Below the pieces are notes generated by a model. That model saw nothing but the letters and a program-made list of their open reading frames with translations. It had not been told where the DNA came from and did no database searches. From Bacteroidales bacterium M7 (GTDB lineage: Bacteria; Bacteroidota; Bacteroidia; Bacteroidales; Muribaculaceae), in NCBI GenBank assembly GCA_001689515.1, contig LUJR01000009.1, forward strand, positions 124,001 through 188,000: a DNA stretch of 64,000 nucleotides. Reading direction: 5' to 3'. Position numbers and translations under genes: made by a program. Positions 25,632-33,908 of the stretch are shown here, piece by piece; the stretch's first letter is position 1, and every line of letters starts with the position of its first letter.

Positions 25632-27847
25632 GCTCCGAGTTCAAGTTGGTTCTTAATCAGGTTGTAGTAGTGTCCTTTGACGTTGACGAGGGTGTCGTGG
25701 GTGCCTTGCTCTACGATGCTGCCCTTGTCGAGCACCACTATCTGGTCGGCATCGCGGACGGTGGATAGGCGGTGAGCGACGATGACCACTGTGCGACCCT
25801 TGTAGAAATCGCGCAGATTCTCCACGATGTCGTGCTCGTTGGCGGCGTCGAGGGAGTTGGTGGCTTCGTCGAGAAATATGTAGTCGGGATTTTTATAGAC
25901 GGCGCGGGCTATGAGTATGCGCTGACGCTGGCCGAGGCTGAGCCCTACACCGTCGCCACCGATTTTGGTCTCGTAGCGCAGAGGCAGCCCCATGACGAAG
26001 TCATGGATGCATGCTACACGGGCAGCGTGCTCGAGACGCTCGAGGTCGATGTCTGTATAGTCCCGGGTGGCGATGTTGTGTGCTATGGTGTCGGAAAATA
26101 TGACTCCCTCCTGCATGACGGCTCCGCAGCGTTCGCGCCACATTTCGGGCTGGAGGCTGAGCAGGTCGCCAGAGCCGATGCCTATCTTGCCCCGTATGTC
26201 GGAGAAGTATCCGAGCATCAGTTTGACTAAGGTGGTCTTGCCGCTGCCCGATGCGCCCACTATAGCTGTGACCTTGCCCTGCGGTATTTCGAGCGAGATG
26301 TCGCTGAGGGTGTCGTTAAGGGCGTGAGGGTCATATTTGAAGCTGAGGTTGTCAAATCTGATGGAGCGGTCACCTTCGGGCATTTTGCGTACCCGGCGGT
26401 CGGTGCATTCTAATGGTCGGTTGCGGATCTCGTTGATGCGGTCAAGCGAGATCCTTACATCCTGGAAGGCGATTATGAAGTTCATCAGCTGGTCTACGGG
26501 GCTGTTGAGCTGTCCGATGATATACTGGATGGCGAGCATCGCGCCGAGGGTGATATCGCCGCCAATGACGGCGGTCGCGGCGAGCACGGTGATGACTATG
26601 TTTTTAAGCTCGTTGATGAAGATGCCGCCCGCTTCCTGGGTCTGACGGAGCTTGAGTGCACGGGTCTGCACTCCCACTATCGCCATCTGGGTGTCCTCCC
26701 ACTCATGGCGGCGGCGGTCGGCGCATCCCTGAAGCTTGATTTCCTGCATCGTGGTGACAAACTGGTAGGTCTGGTTCTGGTTACGAGCCTGCAGCTCGAA
26801 GAGTTCGTAGTCAAGCACCTTGCGGCGGCGCAGAAACATCGTCACCCACACTGCATAGAGTGCGCTGCATCCCACAAACACCGCGAATATAATCAGGTTA
26901 TAAAATGCCAGCACACCGCCGAAGATTAGGAAGCTGAGCATCGAAAATGTAACGCCGAGGGTCTCGTTGGTAAGGAAGTTCTGGACGCGCACATTGTCAG
27001 CCATGCGCTGGAGGATGTCGCCGGTCAGTTTGGTGTCAAAAAATGTCATCGGCAGCAGCACCAGTCTCCTGAAGTAGTTGCTTACGAGCGTAATGTTGAC
27101 TCGCATGGATATATGGAGCAACAGCCATCGGCGCACGAAGTCGGTGGCAGTGCGTCCAAGCACTATCATCAGCTCCCCGAGCAATATCAGCCATATGAAT
27201 CCGATGTTTTTGTTGTGTATGCCGGTATCGACTATCGCCTGTGTCATAAACGGCATGATGAGCTGTAGCACGCAGCCGAGCAGCAGACCTAAGATAAGAT
27301 GCACGAAATGCACCTTGAAAAACTCCAGACACGGATAGAGGCAACGGAAGGGGTCGTGCCTCTCCTTAAGCCATCGGTTAGTCTGTTTGAAATTGGTCGA
27401 TTGGGGTTTCAGCAGCATCGCGATGCCGCGGAGTGTGCCGTTTTCATCGGGCACGGTGTCCCAGTGGCGCATAAACTCTTCACGGGAGTAGGTGATGCGT
27501 CCCTTGGCGGGGTCGCCGATGTGGTACCGCTTGCCGTCACGGCTTACTTTGTAGAGCACCACGAAGTGGCTTTGATCCCAATGGAGTATCATCGGTCCCT
27601 CGTCGATGTCCTTGAGCTGGTCAAGGGGGATGCGTCCGACATAGTGTCTGAATTGGAGCATTTCGGCGGCATCGCACAGGGCTTTCATCGACACGCCCTC
27701 GGTGGTGGGATGGCAGTATTCTTCGACATCGGCGAGCGAATAGTGTGCGCCGTGGTATCGCGCTATGGCGGTCAGGCATGCCACGCCGCACTGCATGGCA
27801 TCATGCTGCATGACCACCGAATATCGTTTTTTGATCGGGAATTTCAT
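25628..27847 (-). CDS. Peptidase C39-domain ABC exporter (GG-leader peptide processing)
   Basis: 739 residues from the ATG at 27847; the frame is open to 27910 but MKFPIKKRYSVV is the normal family start. The N-terminal C39 protease has Cys20 in QHDAMQCGVACL, the catalytic His in LHWDQSHFVVL and the Asp in IGDPAKG. A six-segment transmembrane domain follows. The ATPase has Walker A GASGSGKTTLVKL, signature LSLGQRQRILIARA (Leu for the usual second Gly), Walker B YIFLDEATNSLD and H-loop AHRLSTVRDAD. PCATs of this kind cut leader peptides after Gly-Gly and export the core. Three GG-leader peptides lie upstream, so the substrate is probably at hand. Confidence 0.93.
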   Translation of the reverse strand: MKFPIKKRYSVVMQHDAMQCGVACLTAIARYHGAHYSLADVEEYCHPTTEGVSMKALCDAAEMLQFRHYVGRIPLDQLKDIDEGPMILHWDQSHFVVLYKVSRDGKRYHIGDPAKGRITYSREEFMRHWDTVPDENGTLRGIAMLLKPQSTNFKQTNRWLKERHDPFRCLYPCLEFFKVHFVHLILGLLLGCVLQLIMPFMTQAIVDTGIHNKNIGFIWLILLGELMIVLGRTATDFVRRWLLLHISMRVNITLVSNYFRRLVLLPMTFFDTKLTGDILQRMADNVRVQNFLTNETLGVTFSMLSFLIFGGVLAFYNLIIFAVFVGCSALYAVWVTMFLRRRKVLDYELFELQARNQNQTYQFVTTMQEIKLQGCADRRRHEWEDTQMAIVGVQTRALKLRQTQEAGGIFINELKNIVITVLAATAVIGGDITLGAMLAIQYIIGQLNSPVDQLMNFIIAFQDVRISLDRINEIRNRPLECTDRRVRKMPEGDRSIRFDNLSFKYDPHALNDTLSDISLEIPQGKVTAIVGASGSGKTTLVKLMLGYFSDIRGKIGIGSGDLLSLQPEMWRERCGAVMQEGVIFSDTIAHNIATRDYTDIDLERLEHAARVACIHDFVMGLPLRYETKIGGDGVGLSLGQRQRILIARAVYKNPDYIFLDEATNSLDAANEHDIVENLRDFYKGRTVVIVAHRLSTVRDADQIVVLDKGSIVEQGTHDTLVNVKGHYYNLIKNQLELGA

Positions 27848-27989
27848 GTTTTTATGTGGTGATAAGACGGTTTTGTCGATTTCGATCAGAGACGCAGCGC
27901 GCTTCGTCATCGTATCTGATGACGTGTGCCAGGGATGATGACGCGGCGCACCGCGTCCCTGTTATCGGCTTGGGTATGTGAGATTTATG

Positions 27990-30326
27990 TTATTGGAAGA
28001 GCCCTGAGTCGGTGTCGGAGTTGTTGAGCTTGCGGTCTATGTCATCTTTCTTCTTGCCGGAGGTGAAGCTCCAGCTCACTCCGAGTACCACCATGGAGCG
28101 GTTGTTGCGGATGACGGTGTGGTTGACCTCGTGGAAATAGCGGTTGGGTATGGTCTCGTTGTGGTATTCAGCCTGTGTGCCGAGCCAGTAGCATCCGAGA
28201 CTCAGACGCAGATTGCGGCGTTGCCAGTAAGCCTGGAGATTGCTCTGCAGATACTCTTTGTTGATATATGTGCCGTCAAGGCTTTTGTAGGGGATGGTGC
28301 CCTGGTAGCTGGCTCCCCAGGCGCCCTTGCGGAACGAGAGGCTGTAGGTGACGGGCAGGCTCCATAGGCTGCTTTTGATGCCGTCAGTCTCCACATTTTC
28401 ACGCTGGGCTACTACTGCGCCTGTGAATGTCAGCATGTTGGGGATGATGTCTACGCGGATATTCGCGCCCGCACCGTAGGTCGATGTAGATTTCAGGTTG
28501 ACCTCCGAGGCTACGACGTAGGGCTGACCGCCGATCACGGCTTCAGTGTATGACATCCCGATGGGCGACGATGAGTGCATGTACATGGCAATTACGTTGA
28601 GGTTCACACGGCTGCGGGTGAGCTGGTACTGGAGCATCGGGGCATAGGTGGTGCCCGAATGGAGATAGGGGTTGCCGGCATGTATCATGCGCGGAGTCTG
28701 GAGCACCGCGTTGTCGCTGAGCTGCGATATGGTGGGGATTTCGGGCGATGACCGGAATATCAGTCGCAGGGTGTGATAGCGGGCGAAGGTGTGCGACAGT
28801 GTCAGGCGTGGAGTGAACAGGAAGCGTGTATATGAAGCATCGTCGTTTCGGGCGTGTGCGACATGTCCGCCGAGACTCACGGAAAACATCAGCTTCTTCC
28901 ACATGCCGGCATACTCGGCATAGAGGTAGTTGTCGGTGTCGTCGGAGCGGTAGCGTGTCATGTCATAGTCGGAGAGGATGTTGCGCGTGTCAGACCATGA
29001 CTGTGACACCGATGAGCGGAAACCTACGCTGAGCGTGTTGAGCCCTGCCTTGTAGGTGTAGTCCACTTCGCCGATGACGGAGTAGCGGTTGACTTTCTGG
29101 GTCATCAGGTCGGTGTAGGTGTCGGGAGAACCTGCGCCGGCATCGAGGGAGTTCTCGTTGTCCTGGGAGCTGTGGAAATAAGTGCCTACCACGTTGGCTG
29201 AGATTTCTGACTTCTTGTTGAGCTGCTTGCTCAGGTATATGTCGAGCGAGGGGCTGAAGGTCGATGAGTTGTTGTCACGGTAACCCGTAGCATCTGACCA
29301 TGCCGAGGCATAGTCGATGCCTACCTCGCGGTCGCCACGGCTGAAACGCTTGTTGAAGCTCGGCGAGGCTGTCACCTGCAGGGTGAGGTCATCGGGCTTG
29401 GCGTAGGTGTATTTGATGCGCGGAGTGTGGTAGGTATAGCCGAAGTGGTCACGAGTGGCGTAGTCATATCGGTAGGTCTTGCCTCCGAGCCAGTAGGTGT
29501 ACTCGTTGGTGACGCGGCGGTCATCGTAGTCGCGCAGCTCTATGGAGTAGTCGGCGGCTATGCGGTGGTGTCCGCTCGTGTAGGTCAGGTAGGCGTTGCC
29601 GTTGACAAATCCGGTGGCTACCGCTGATGTCACGTCAAACCCGCCGCTGATGCCAGTGTCGAGCTGCCCGGTTACCACATTGATCACCGTCTGCTCCGAT
29701 GATGCGTATTTGGCAGGTGGCAGCGTGTACACATCCACCTTGCGTATCTTGCCGGCAGGGATGGCGCGGAGGTCGTTGATGGTGGCATTGATGCCGTTGA
29801 TGAGTATCTTGACAGGTGTGCCGTCGATGTTTTTCAGCGCGGAGGTGATGGGGTCTATGGTCAGAGTGCCTACCTGCTCCATCAGGTCGGCAGAGTTGCG
29901 GGCGGCATCGCGCTGCTCCTTGGTGAAGCGGTACACGGTCTTGTCAGCCATCACCGTGGCGCGGTCGGCTGTCACTGTGACTTCCGAGAGCTGGGTGGTG
30001 GAGGGTTCTAAGGTGTAGTCACGTGTGACGGTGTTGCCGCCCGAGGGCATGCGCAGACGCAGCGGCTCGCGTATGGTCTCGTAGCCGAGATATGATATGG
30101 CTATGGTGTAGCGTCCGGGCTTTACGTTGCTGATGGAGTAAGTGCCGTTGAAGTCGGTCACGGCTCCGGCTATCGACTTGGTGGAGTCTGCTGGGGCGAA
30201 GAGGTCTACGTGGGCAAACGGCAGGACTTCTCCCTCGGCGTTGACTGTGCCTGTCAGGCGTATCTGGGCTTGCATGCCGACGATGCCGGCGAGCATCATA
30301 ATGAGCAGTGTGTGGATTCGTGTCAT
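27990..30326 (-). CDS. Outer-membrane barrel protein with carboxypeptidase-regulatory and plug domains
   Basis: 778 residues from the ATG at 30326 (MTRIHTLLIMMLAGIVGMQA signal peptide); upstream frame to 30410 rejected. Order: signal, carboxypeptidase-regulatory-like beta-sandwich (about 22-105, TGTVNAEGEVLPFAHVDLF), plug-like domain (about 115-220, ending VKILINGINATINDLRAIPA), then a long beta-barrel of the outer-membrane beta-brl_3 type. No TonB box was identified. Located between the exporter and the plug-only gene, so it may carry the peptide across or bind it at the outer membrane. The family is sure, the role is not. Confidence 0.85.
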   Translation of the reverse strand: MTRIHTLLIMMLAGIVGMQAQIRLTGTVNAEGEVLPFAHVDLFAPADSTKSIAGAVTDFNGTYSISNVKPGRYTIAISYLGYETIREPLRLRMPSGGNTVTRDYTLEPSTTQLSEVTVTADRATVMADKTVYRFTKEQRDAARNSADLMEQVGTLTIDPITSALKNIDGTPVKILINGINATINDLRAIPAGKIRKVDVYTLPPAKYASSEQTVINVVTGQLDTGISGGFDVTSAVATGFVNGNAYLTYTSGHHRIAADYSIELRDYDDRRVTNEYTYWLGGKTYRYDYATRDHFGYTYHTPRIKYTYAKPDDLTLQVTASPSFNKRFSRGDREVGIDYASAWSDATGYRDNNSSTFSPSLDIYLSKQLNKKSEISANVVGTYFHSSQDNENSLDAGAGSPDTYTDLMTQKVNRYSVIGEVDYTYKAGLNTLSVGFRSSVSQSWSDTRNILSDYDMTRYRSDDTDNYLYAEYAGMWKKLMFSVSLGGHVAHARNDDASYTRFLFTPRLTLSHTFARYHTLRLIFRSSPEIPTISQLSDNAVLQTPRMIHAGNPYLHSGTTYAPMLQYQLTRSRVNLNVIAMYMHSSSPIGMSYTEAVIGGQPYVVASEVNLKSTSTYGAGANIRVDIIPNMLTFTGAVVAQRENVETDGIKSSLWSLPVTYSLSFRKGAWGASYQGTIPYKSLDGTYINKEYLQSNLQAYWQRRNLRLSLGCYWLGTQAEYHNETIPNRYFHEVNHTVIRNNRSMVVLGVSWSFTSGKKKDDIDRKLNNSDTDSGLFQ

Positions 30327-30394
30327 CGGTGTAATGTGAATATTGCAGGACTGCGCTATTTTAAAGGGGTCATGTAAGAAAAATCGTAAAATAA

Positions 30395-30482
30395 TGTAGG
30401 GACATGCCATGGCATGTCAGCCAGACAGGCGTGATAATTGCAAAGACTACGGAACGCTGACATGCCATGGCATGTCCCTACA
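30395..30482. repeat. REPIN-like doublet (inverted pair)
   Basis: TGTAGGGACATGCCATGGCATGTC and its inverse GACATGCCATGGCATGTCCC followed by TACA face each other about 88 bp end to end around an unrelated spacer. Confidence 0.85.
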
Positions 30483-30571
30483 CCAGTCATATGAGGCTTC
30501 AGAATAGCAAGTTGAGGTATCTCATCTTGTCATCTATATGTGACCAAAGATTGACCAGTGGCAGGTGCATC

Positions 30572-31273
30572 CTATTCGAGCATAGAGCCGTCTTTATACT
30601 TTCTGCCGGCAAAGTTGAGCTGTCCGAGCTGGGGGATGTTGACACGCACGGCGCACTCATACACCGAGTTTTCGGGCAGCGTGAACAGATCTATCTGATC
30701 CACGGCTTCGGCAGGTATCTGACCCAAGAGAGGGATGATTTGGGGCTTGAAGCCGACATCATTAATGAAGATGATCACCGAGCCGTCGTTGGCAGTCACC
30801 CAGTCATCGCCCTCCATATGTATGCTGGGGATGGTGGCGAGGATAAGGTCTTTGACGGTGGTTGCCCCCTTGGCGAGTGAGTCAGCCTTGAAAGTGACAG
30901 ATGGGATGGCGGGAGCTGTGCCTGCTGATTTCAGGCATATGTCAGTGGTGAGATTGTGCTTCCATGAGTCGGGCAGAGGCTTGATGTGGGTCTTGCGTGT
31001 CTCATATCCGGGGGCGGAAATCTCCATGTAATATGACTTGGTGTGGTCATAGGGCTGCACCTCATAGTAGCCGAGATGGTTGGCGAGGGTGAAGTAGCGT
31101 TGCTCCTCGTGGTTGTCGCGGTCATAGATAGCCACGTTGGCAAAGGGTACGACGACCTGGGTGGAGTCGCTGGTGTCGCAGTACACGAATCCGTCGATCC
31201 AGATTCCGTCAGCTTTGGCAGAGGTGGCGCATCCGATGAGCGCAGCGATAGCAAAAAATGTCTTCTTAAGCAT
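30572..31273 (-). CDS. Plug-only relative of the outer-membrane barrel protein
   Basis: 233 residues from the ATG at 31273 (MLKKTFFAIAALIGCATSAKA signal). The first domain is a carboxypeptidase-regulatory-like sandwich (VVPFANVAIYDRDN, LGYYEVQPYDHTKSYYMEISAPGYE). The second part (TVKDLILATIPSIHMEGDDW, VIIFINDVGFKPQ, IPAEAVDQIDLFTLPENSVY) lines up with the plug of the neighbouring barrel protein (DLM...VKILINGINAT, IPAGKIRKVDVYTLPPAKY). It then stops with no barrel. Either it is a periplasmic receptor or partner of the barrel protein, or a truncated paralogue. The gene is intact with its own signal peptide. Confidence 0.7.
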   Translation of the reverse strand: MLKKTFFAIAALIGCATSAKADGIWIDGFVYCDTSDSTQVVVPFANVAIYDRDNHEEQRYFTLANHLGYYEVQPYDHTKSYYMEISAPGYETRKTHIKPLPDSWKHNLTTDICLKSAGTAPAIPSVTFKADSLAKGATTVKDLILATIPSIHMEGDDWVTANDGSVIIFINDVGFKPQIIPLLGQIPAEAVDQIDLFTLPENSVYECAVRVNIPQLGQLNFAGRKYKDGSMLE

Positions 31274-31307
31274 AGCGTTTGGTTGTTTTTGGTGTGATTG
31301 TTTTGAC

Positions 31308-31384
31308 TTGTAGTGACATGCCTTCGGCATGTAGCATATGTGATCTGATGGATACAGCAACATGCCAAAGGCATGTCCCTACAA
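31308..31384. repeat. REPIN-like doublet, diverged
   Basis: TGTAGTGACATGCCTTCGGCATGTAG and the inverse CATGCCAAAGGCATGTCCCTACA lie 77 bp end to end. Stem changes on both sides are compensatory (CTTCGG, CAAAGG loops), consistent with selection on hairpin shape. Confidence 0.75.
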
Positions 31385-31510
31385 TGTTGATGTTTATATC
31401 GTGATATGGGTGAATAATCGGGTTGTGGATTTAGTGAGGATTACCCGTAATTTAGTCGATTTGTATATGTAATGGGGCAGCAGTAGGTAGCAGGGTAGAG
31501 GCGTGAATGT

Positions 31511-31622
31511 GGCACATCGGAGATGTGCCGTCTGTGCGAAACCCCATGCACGGAACGTAGTGACGTTCATGGGGTAGAGCTGCAACTGCTATATATTAAC
31601 CTCGGAGAGGTTTTGGCACATA
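31511..31622. repeat. Half copy (B) of the long composite palindromic element
   Basis: It carries the first-half modules only: GGCACATCGGAGATGTGCC, then CCCCATGCACGGAACGTAGTGACGTTCATGGGG as a near palindrome, then ACCTCGGAGAGGTTTTGGCACA. The mirror half is absent. It lies downstream of the radical SAM gene (stop at 31686). Apart from this and the doublet at 31308-31384 I see nothing in the 31274-31685 gap. Confidence 0.75.
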
Positions 31623-31685
31623 GACATAGCGATATGTTTACATTTGTAGAAATGAGAGCATATTTCCCTTGTTATTTCAACGAAT

Positions 31686-32972
31686 TTAAGCATAATTTTT
31701 GAGTTTTTTGTTAATTATTTGCTGTTTTAGGTTGATTAGGATGATATTTTCGCGATTTATGCCGTTTTCAAACAGGCATTGAAGTTCTTCCTGTGACTTT
31801 GCTTCGGTGCGCTTCTGCGAGCAGATGCCAGGGCATGAGGGGAGCAGAGAGCACTTGAGGCACATATCGGGGATAGAAAGATTGTGGCGGGTAGTGACCG
31901 CTTCTGTGTCCCACTCGATAAATCCGAGAGAGTTGAGACGACCCATTGACTTGGATTTTGTGAAGTCACGGGCGGTGCATTTAAACACGCTGCCGTCATA
32001 ATTGATGACAGCCTGATTCATATTATCGGCATAGCAGCCTTCAAATCGTGGCGAGAGGTTGTAGCTGCCCATGAGGAAGCCGTGAGAGTTGATGAGGTTG
32101 ATGCCGTCGATTACCCTGTCTGCGGTCTGTTCTGTGGGTTTGTATTGCCATACGCGATGGAGTGAAATCACGGTGCGTCGGCGGTCAAGAAAATCGATGT
32201 CGGATATGAGCTGATTGAGGTTCTGGAGCACCCGGTCATCATAGTTGATGCGTATCATGAATCTGAATCGCTCCTCCGCTTCGCTGAATAGCTTGAGACC
32301 GCTGATAATCTTGTCATAGCTTCCATGGCTGGAGGTAGGATGCTTATAGGTGCGTATGGAGTCATGGGTTGCCTGGTCACCGTCAATGGTGATTTGGAAG
32401 AATGTGTCAAACGGACGGAGTAGTTCTACATATTGCTCGCTGAGATATGTGCCGTTGGTCACGAATGTCACCATGACTTTGTAGTCATATCGCTCTGACT
32501 GTGTTTTCACGCCATCGAGCAGGGCTGCCACAGCCTTATAGTTCATCATCGGTTCGCCTCCGAAAAATGTCAGTCTCAGCAGTTTGAACGGTTCGCTGGT
32601 CGCTTTCAGTTCGAGATGACGCAAAATCTTATCTACCAGACTTAGTGGCATCAGCGACTTGGGGATGTGTGTCTCGTAGCAGTACCAGCACTTCAGATTG
32701 CACTGTAGCGAGGTGTTGATGGTCAGGTCGTAGGTCTGTGTGGAGTTTTTGCGGCGCAGAAACAGATTGCGCACCATCTCGACCTCATTGATGTCATCGT
32801 TGACCATGATATGCTGACTCTCCAAAGCTGATGCCAGCTCGTTGTCTGTTACATTTCCGTCTATAACACTCTTGATTTCAGGTGTAAGAGGCAGAAACTG
32901 GTTGGAAAATGAGTTGTAGAGTATCTCGCGACCGCTGAGATTCACTACATGATTATAAATGCTTGGTTTCAT
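31686..32972 (-). CDS. Radical SAM/SPASM peptide maturase
   Basis: 428 residues from the ATG at 32972; an upstream in-frame extension to 33047 covers the hairpin and is rejected. An N-terminal region of about 80 residues (possible leader-binding part) precedes the radical SAM motif CNLKCWYC (Cys91, Cys95, Cys98), TFFGGEPMMNYKAV, and FQITIDGD. The C-terminal SPASM domain has CYADNMNQAVINYDGSVFKC and then CLKCSLLPSCPGIC plus a last Cys near the end, enough for two auxiliary 4Fe-4S clusters. Enzymes of this type install thioether, C-C or epimer modifications on ribosomal peptides. Three GG-leader peptides lie directly upstream. The modification made is not predictable. Confidence 0.92.
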   Translation of the reverse strand: MKPSIYNHVVNLSGREILYNSFSNQFLPLTPEIKSVIDGNVTDNELASALESQHIMVNDDINEVEMVRNLFLRRKNSTQTYDLTINTSLQCNLKCWYCYETHIPKSLMPLSLVDKILRHLELKATSEPFKLLRLTFFGGEPMMNYKAVAALLDGVKTQSERYDYKVMVTFVTNGTYLSEQYVELLRPFDTFFQITIDGDQATHDSIRTYKHPTSSHGSYDKIISGLKLFSEAEERFRFMIRINYDDRVLQNLNQLISDIDFLDRRRTVISLHRVWQYKPTEQTADRVIDGINLINSHGFLMGSYNLSPRFEGCYADNMNQAVINYDGSVFKCTARDFTKSKSMGRLNSLGFIEWDTEAVTTRHNLSIPDMCLKCSLLPSCPGICSQKRTEAKSQEELQCLFENGINRENIILINLKQQIINKKLKNYA

Positions 32973-32992
32973 TGTCAGTATGATTATTAAGA

Positions 32993-33040
32993 AAAGTACC
33001 TCTGGCAAGTGACCTACTGGTGTTTTGCCAGAGGTACTTT
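32993..33040 (-). terminator. Attenuator-like hairpin between precursors and maturase
   Basis: AAAGTACCTCTGGCAA (32993-33008) and TTGCCAGAGGTACTTT (33025-33040) form a perfect 16-bp stem with a 16-nt loop. On the minus strand it is followed by TCTTAATAATC and lies 20 bp before the maturase ATG. It may terminate most transcripts after the precursor genes, or stabilise their 3' ends. Confidence 0.75.
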
Positions 33041-33088
33041 CCCACATAGTATATTTGTTGCTATTGTGTGACTGTCACCATGCGATGG

Positions 33089-33259
33089 TTACTGCGGTCC
33101 GCAATTGTTGGTGATGCAGATGAAATTGAAGTGTTGAAGAATCTCAAAAAGACTTGGGTCTCCGCCTTTCGCTCCTCCCTTTATGAGGTCTAAGGCAGCA
33201 GGTGAAGCGAGAATCTCGATGTCGAGTTCATCGAATTTGATGGTGGGTTTGTTGTTCAT
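33089..33259 (-). CDS. GG-leader peptide precursor C (56 residues)
   Basis: A gene of only 171 bp. Leader: MNNKPTIKFDELDIEILASP... ending ALDLIKGG at residues 28-29; a second Gly-Gly follows at 32-33. The remaining 27 residues (AKGGDPSLFEIL, QHFNFICITNNCGPQ) contain two cysteines, 48 and 53, in a CITNNC motif. The leader pattern (FDELDIEIL...LIKGG) matches peptides A and B and the Bacteroidales GG natural-product precursors. It lies 30 bp after peptide B and 116 bp before the maturase, all on the same strand. It codes for the presumed substrate of the maturase and C39 exporter. Confidence 0.85.
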   Translation of the reverse strand: MNNKPTIKFDELDIEILASPAALDLIKGGAKGGDPSLFEILQHFNFICITNNCGPQ

Positions 33260-33289
33260 ATCGATAAATATTATTGAGGTGGTTGTTGA

Positions 33290-33472
33290 TTAGTGAATGG
33301 CACACAGGCTGTTGAAGTGGAGCAGATCTTCCAGCAGATCTTTAAGGGTCTTTGGAATGTTGTGTGGATTTGGATCTGTGCATCCACCCTTGATGCTGAT
33401 TAGCTGCTCGTTTTTGGAGATTATCTCCAGTTCATCTTCGGAGAAGCTCATGTGATTGTGATGAGGTTTCAT
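33290..33472 (-). CDS. GG-leader peptide precursor B (60 residues)
   Basis: Start chosen at the ATG at 33472 (MKPHHNHMSFSED). An upstream ATG at 33532 and an internal one at residue 8 are possible. The leader SFSEDELEIISKNEQLISIKGG ends at residue 30. The core begins with Cys31 (CTDPNPHNIP) and ends LLHFNSLCAIH with Cys57. The LxHFN motif is shared with peptide C; the CxxNNC motif is absent. The histidine-rich leader start is unusual. Confidence 0.82.
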   Translation of the reverse strand: MKPHHNHMSFSEDELEIISKNEQLISIKGGCTDPNPHNIPKTLKDLLEDLLHFNSLCAIH

Positions 33473-33565
33473 TTTGTGATGATGTTCTTGTGTGATAGAT
33501 ACTTGGTTTATATGATGGTCTGATAAGAGCATCTTCCGTTGTATCCAGATTGTTGATGATTGTTT

Positions 33566-33766
33566 TTAGTTGTTGTTGCTGTTATTGTTGCAGTTGTTGT
33601 GAGTGCAGCTGCCATTTATTTGGATTTCGCTTTTGGAAAGAAGCTCAAGAAGAACTCCTATCCAGCCTCCTTTACCGCCTCTGATGGCAAGCAGTTCACG
33701 TTCGGAGTCAAGGATTTCGAAATCCTTGGTGTCAAAAGCCACAGTGATTGTGTCGTTTTGTTTCAT
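33566..33766 (-). CDS. GG-leader peptide precursor A (66 residues)
   Basis: MKQNDTITVAFDTKDFEILD is followed by SERELLAIRGG, so the leader ends at residues 30-31. The core starts KGGWIGVLLELLSKSEI and ends GSCTHNNC followed by an Asn-rich tail (NNNSNNN). Cys54 and Cys59 sit in CTHNNC, the same CxxNNC pattern as peptide C. It is the first of the three precursors in the transcript. The Asn tail is encoded by an AAC/AAT run on the coding strand, a possible slippage site. Confidence 0.85.
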   Translation of the reverse strand: MKQNDTITVAFDTKDFEILDSERELLAIRGGKGGWIGVLLELLSKSEIQINGSCTHNNCNNNSNNN

Positions 33767-33908
33767 CGTGTTTGATTGGTGATGAGTTGTTGTTGTTAGG
33801 GGTTGATAATCTCGGTGGGCGAGTTGTACACCTCGCCATGACGGCGTAAGCGCTATATGCCGTCAGTATATAATAGCACTATTATATTCAGTGTTGTGGT
33901 CGTTGATT

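Noticed and set aside
31274..31685. A gene in the gap between the plug-only gene and the maturase
   Set aside because: Only short frames across palindromic repeats, none with a signal, motif or sensible start.
33560..33775. Plus-strand frame with a hydrophobic start (MFLVVVAVIVAVVVSAAAIY)
   Set aside because: It lies exactly opposite peptide precursor A. Its hydrophobic start is the complement of the Asn-rich tail, and the minus-strand reading has a proper GG leader and locus context.
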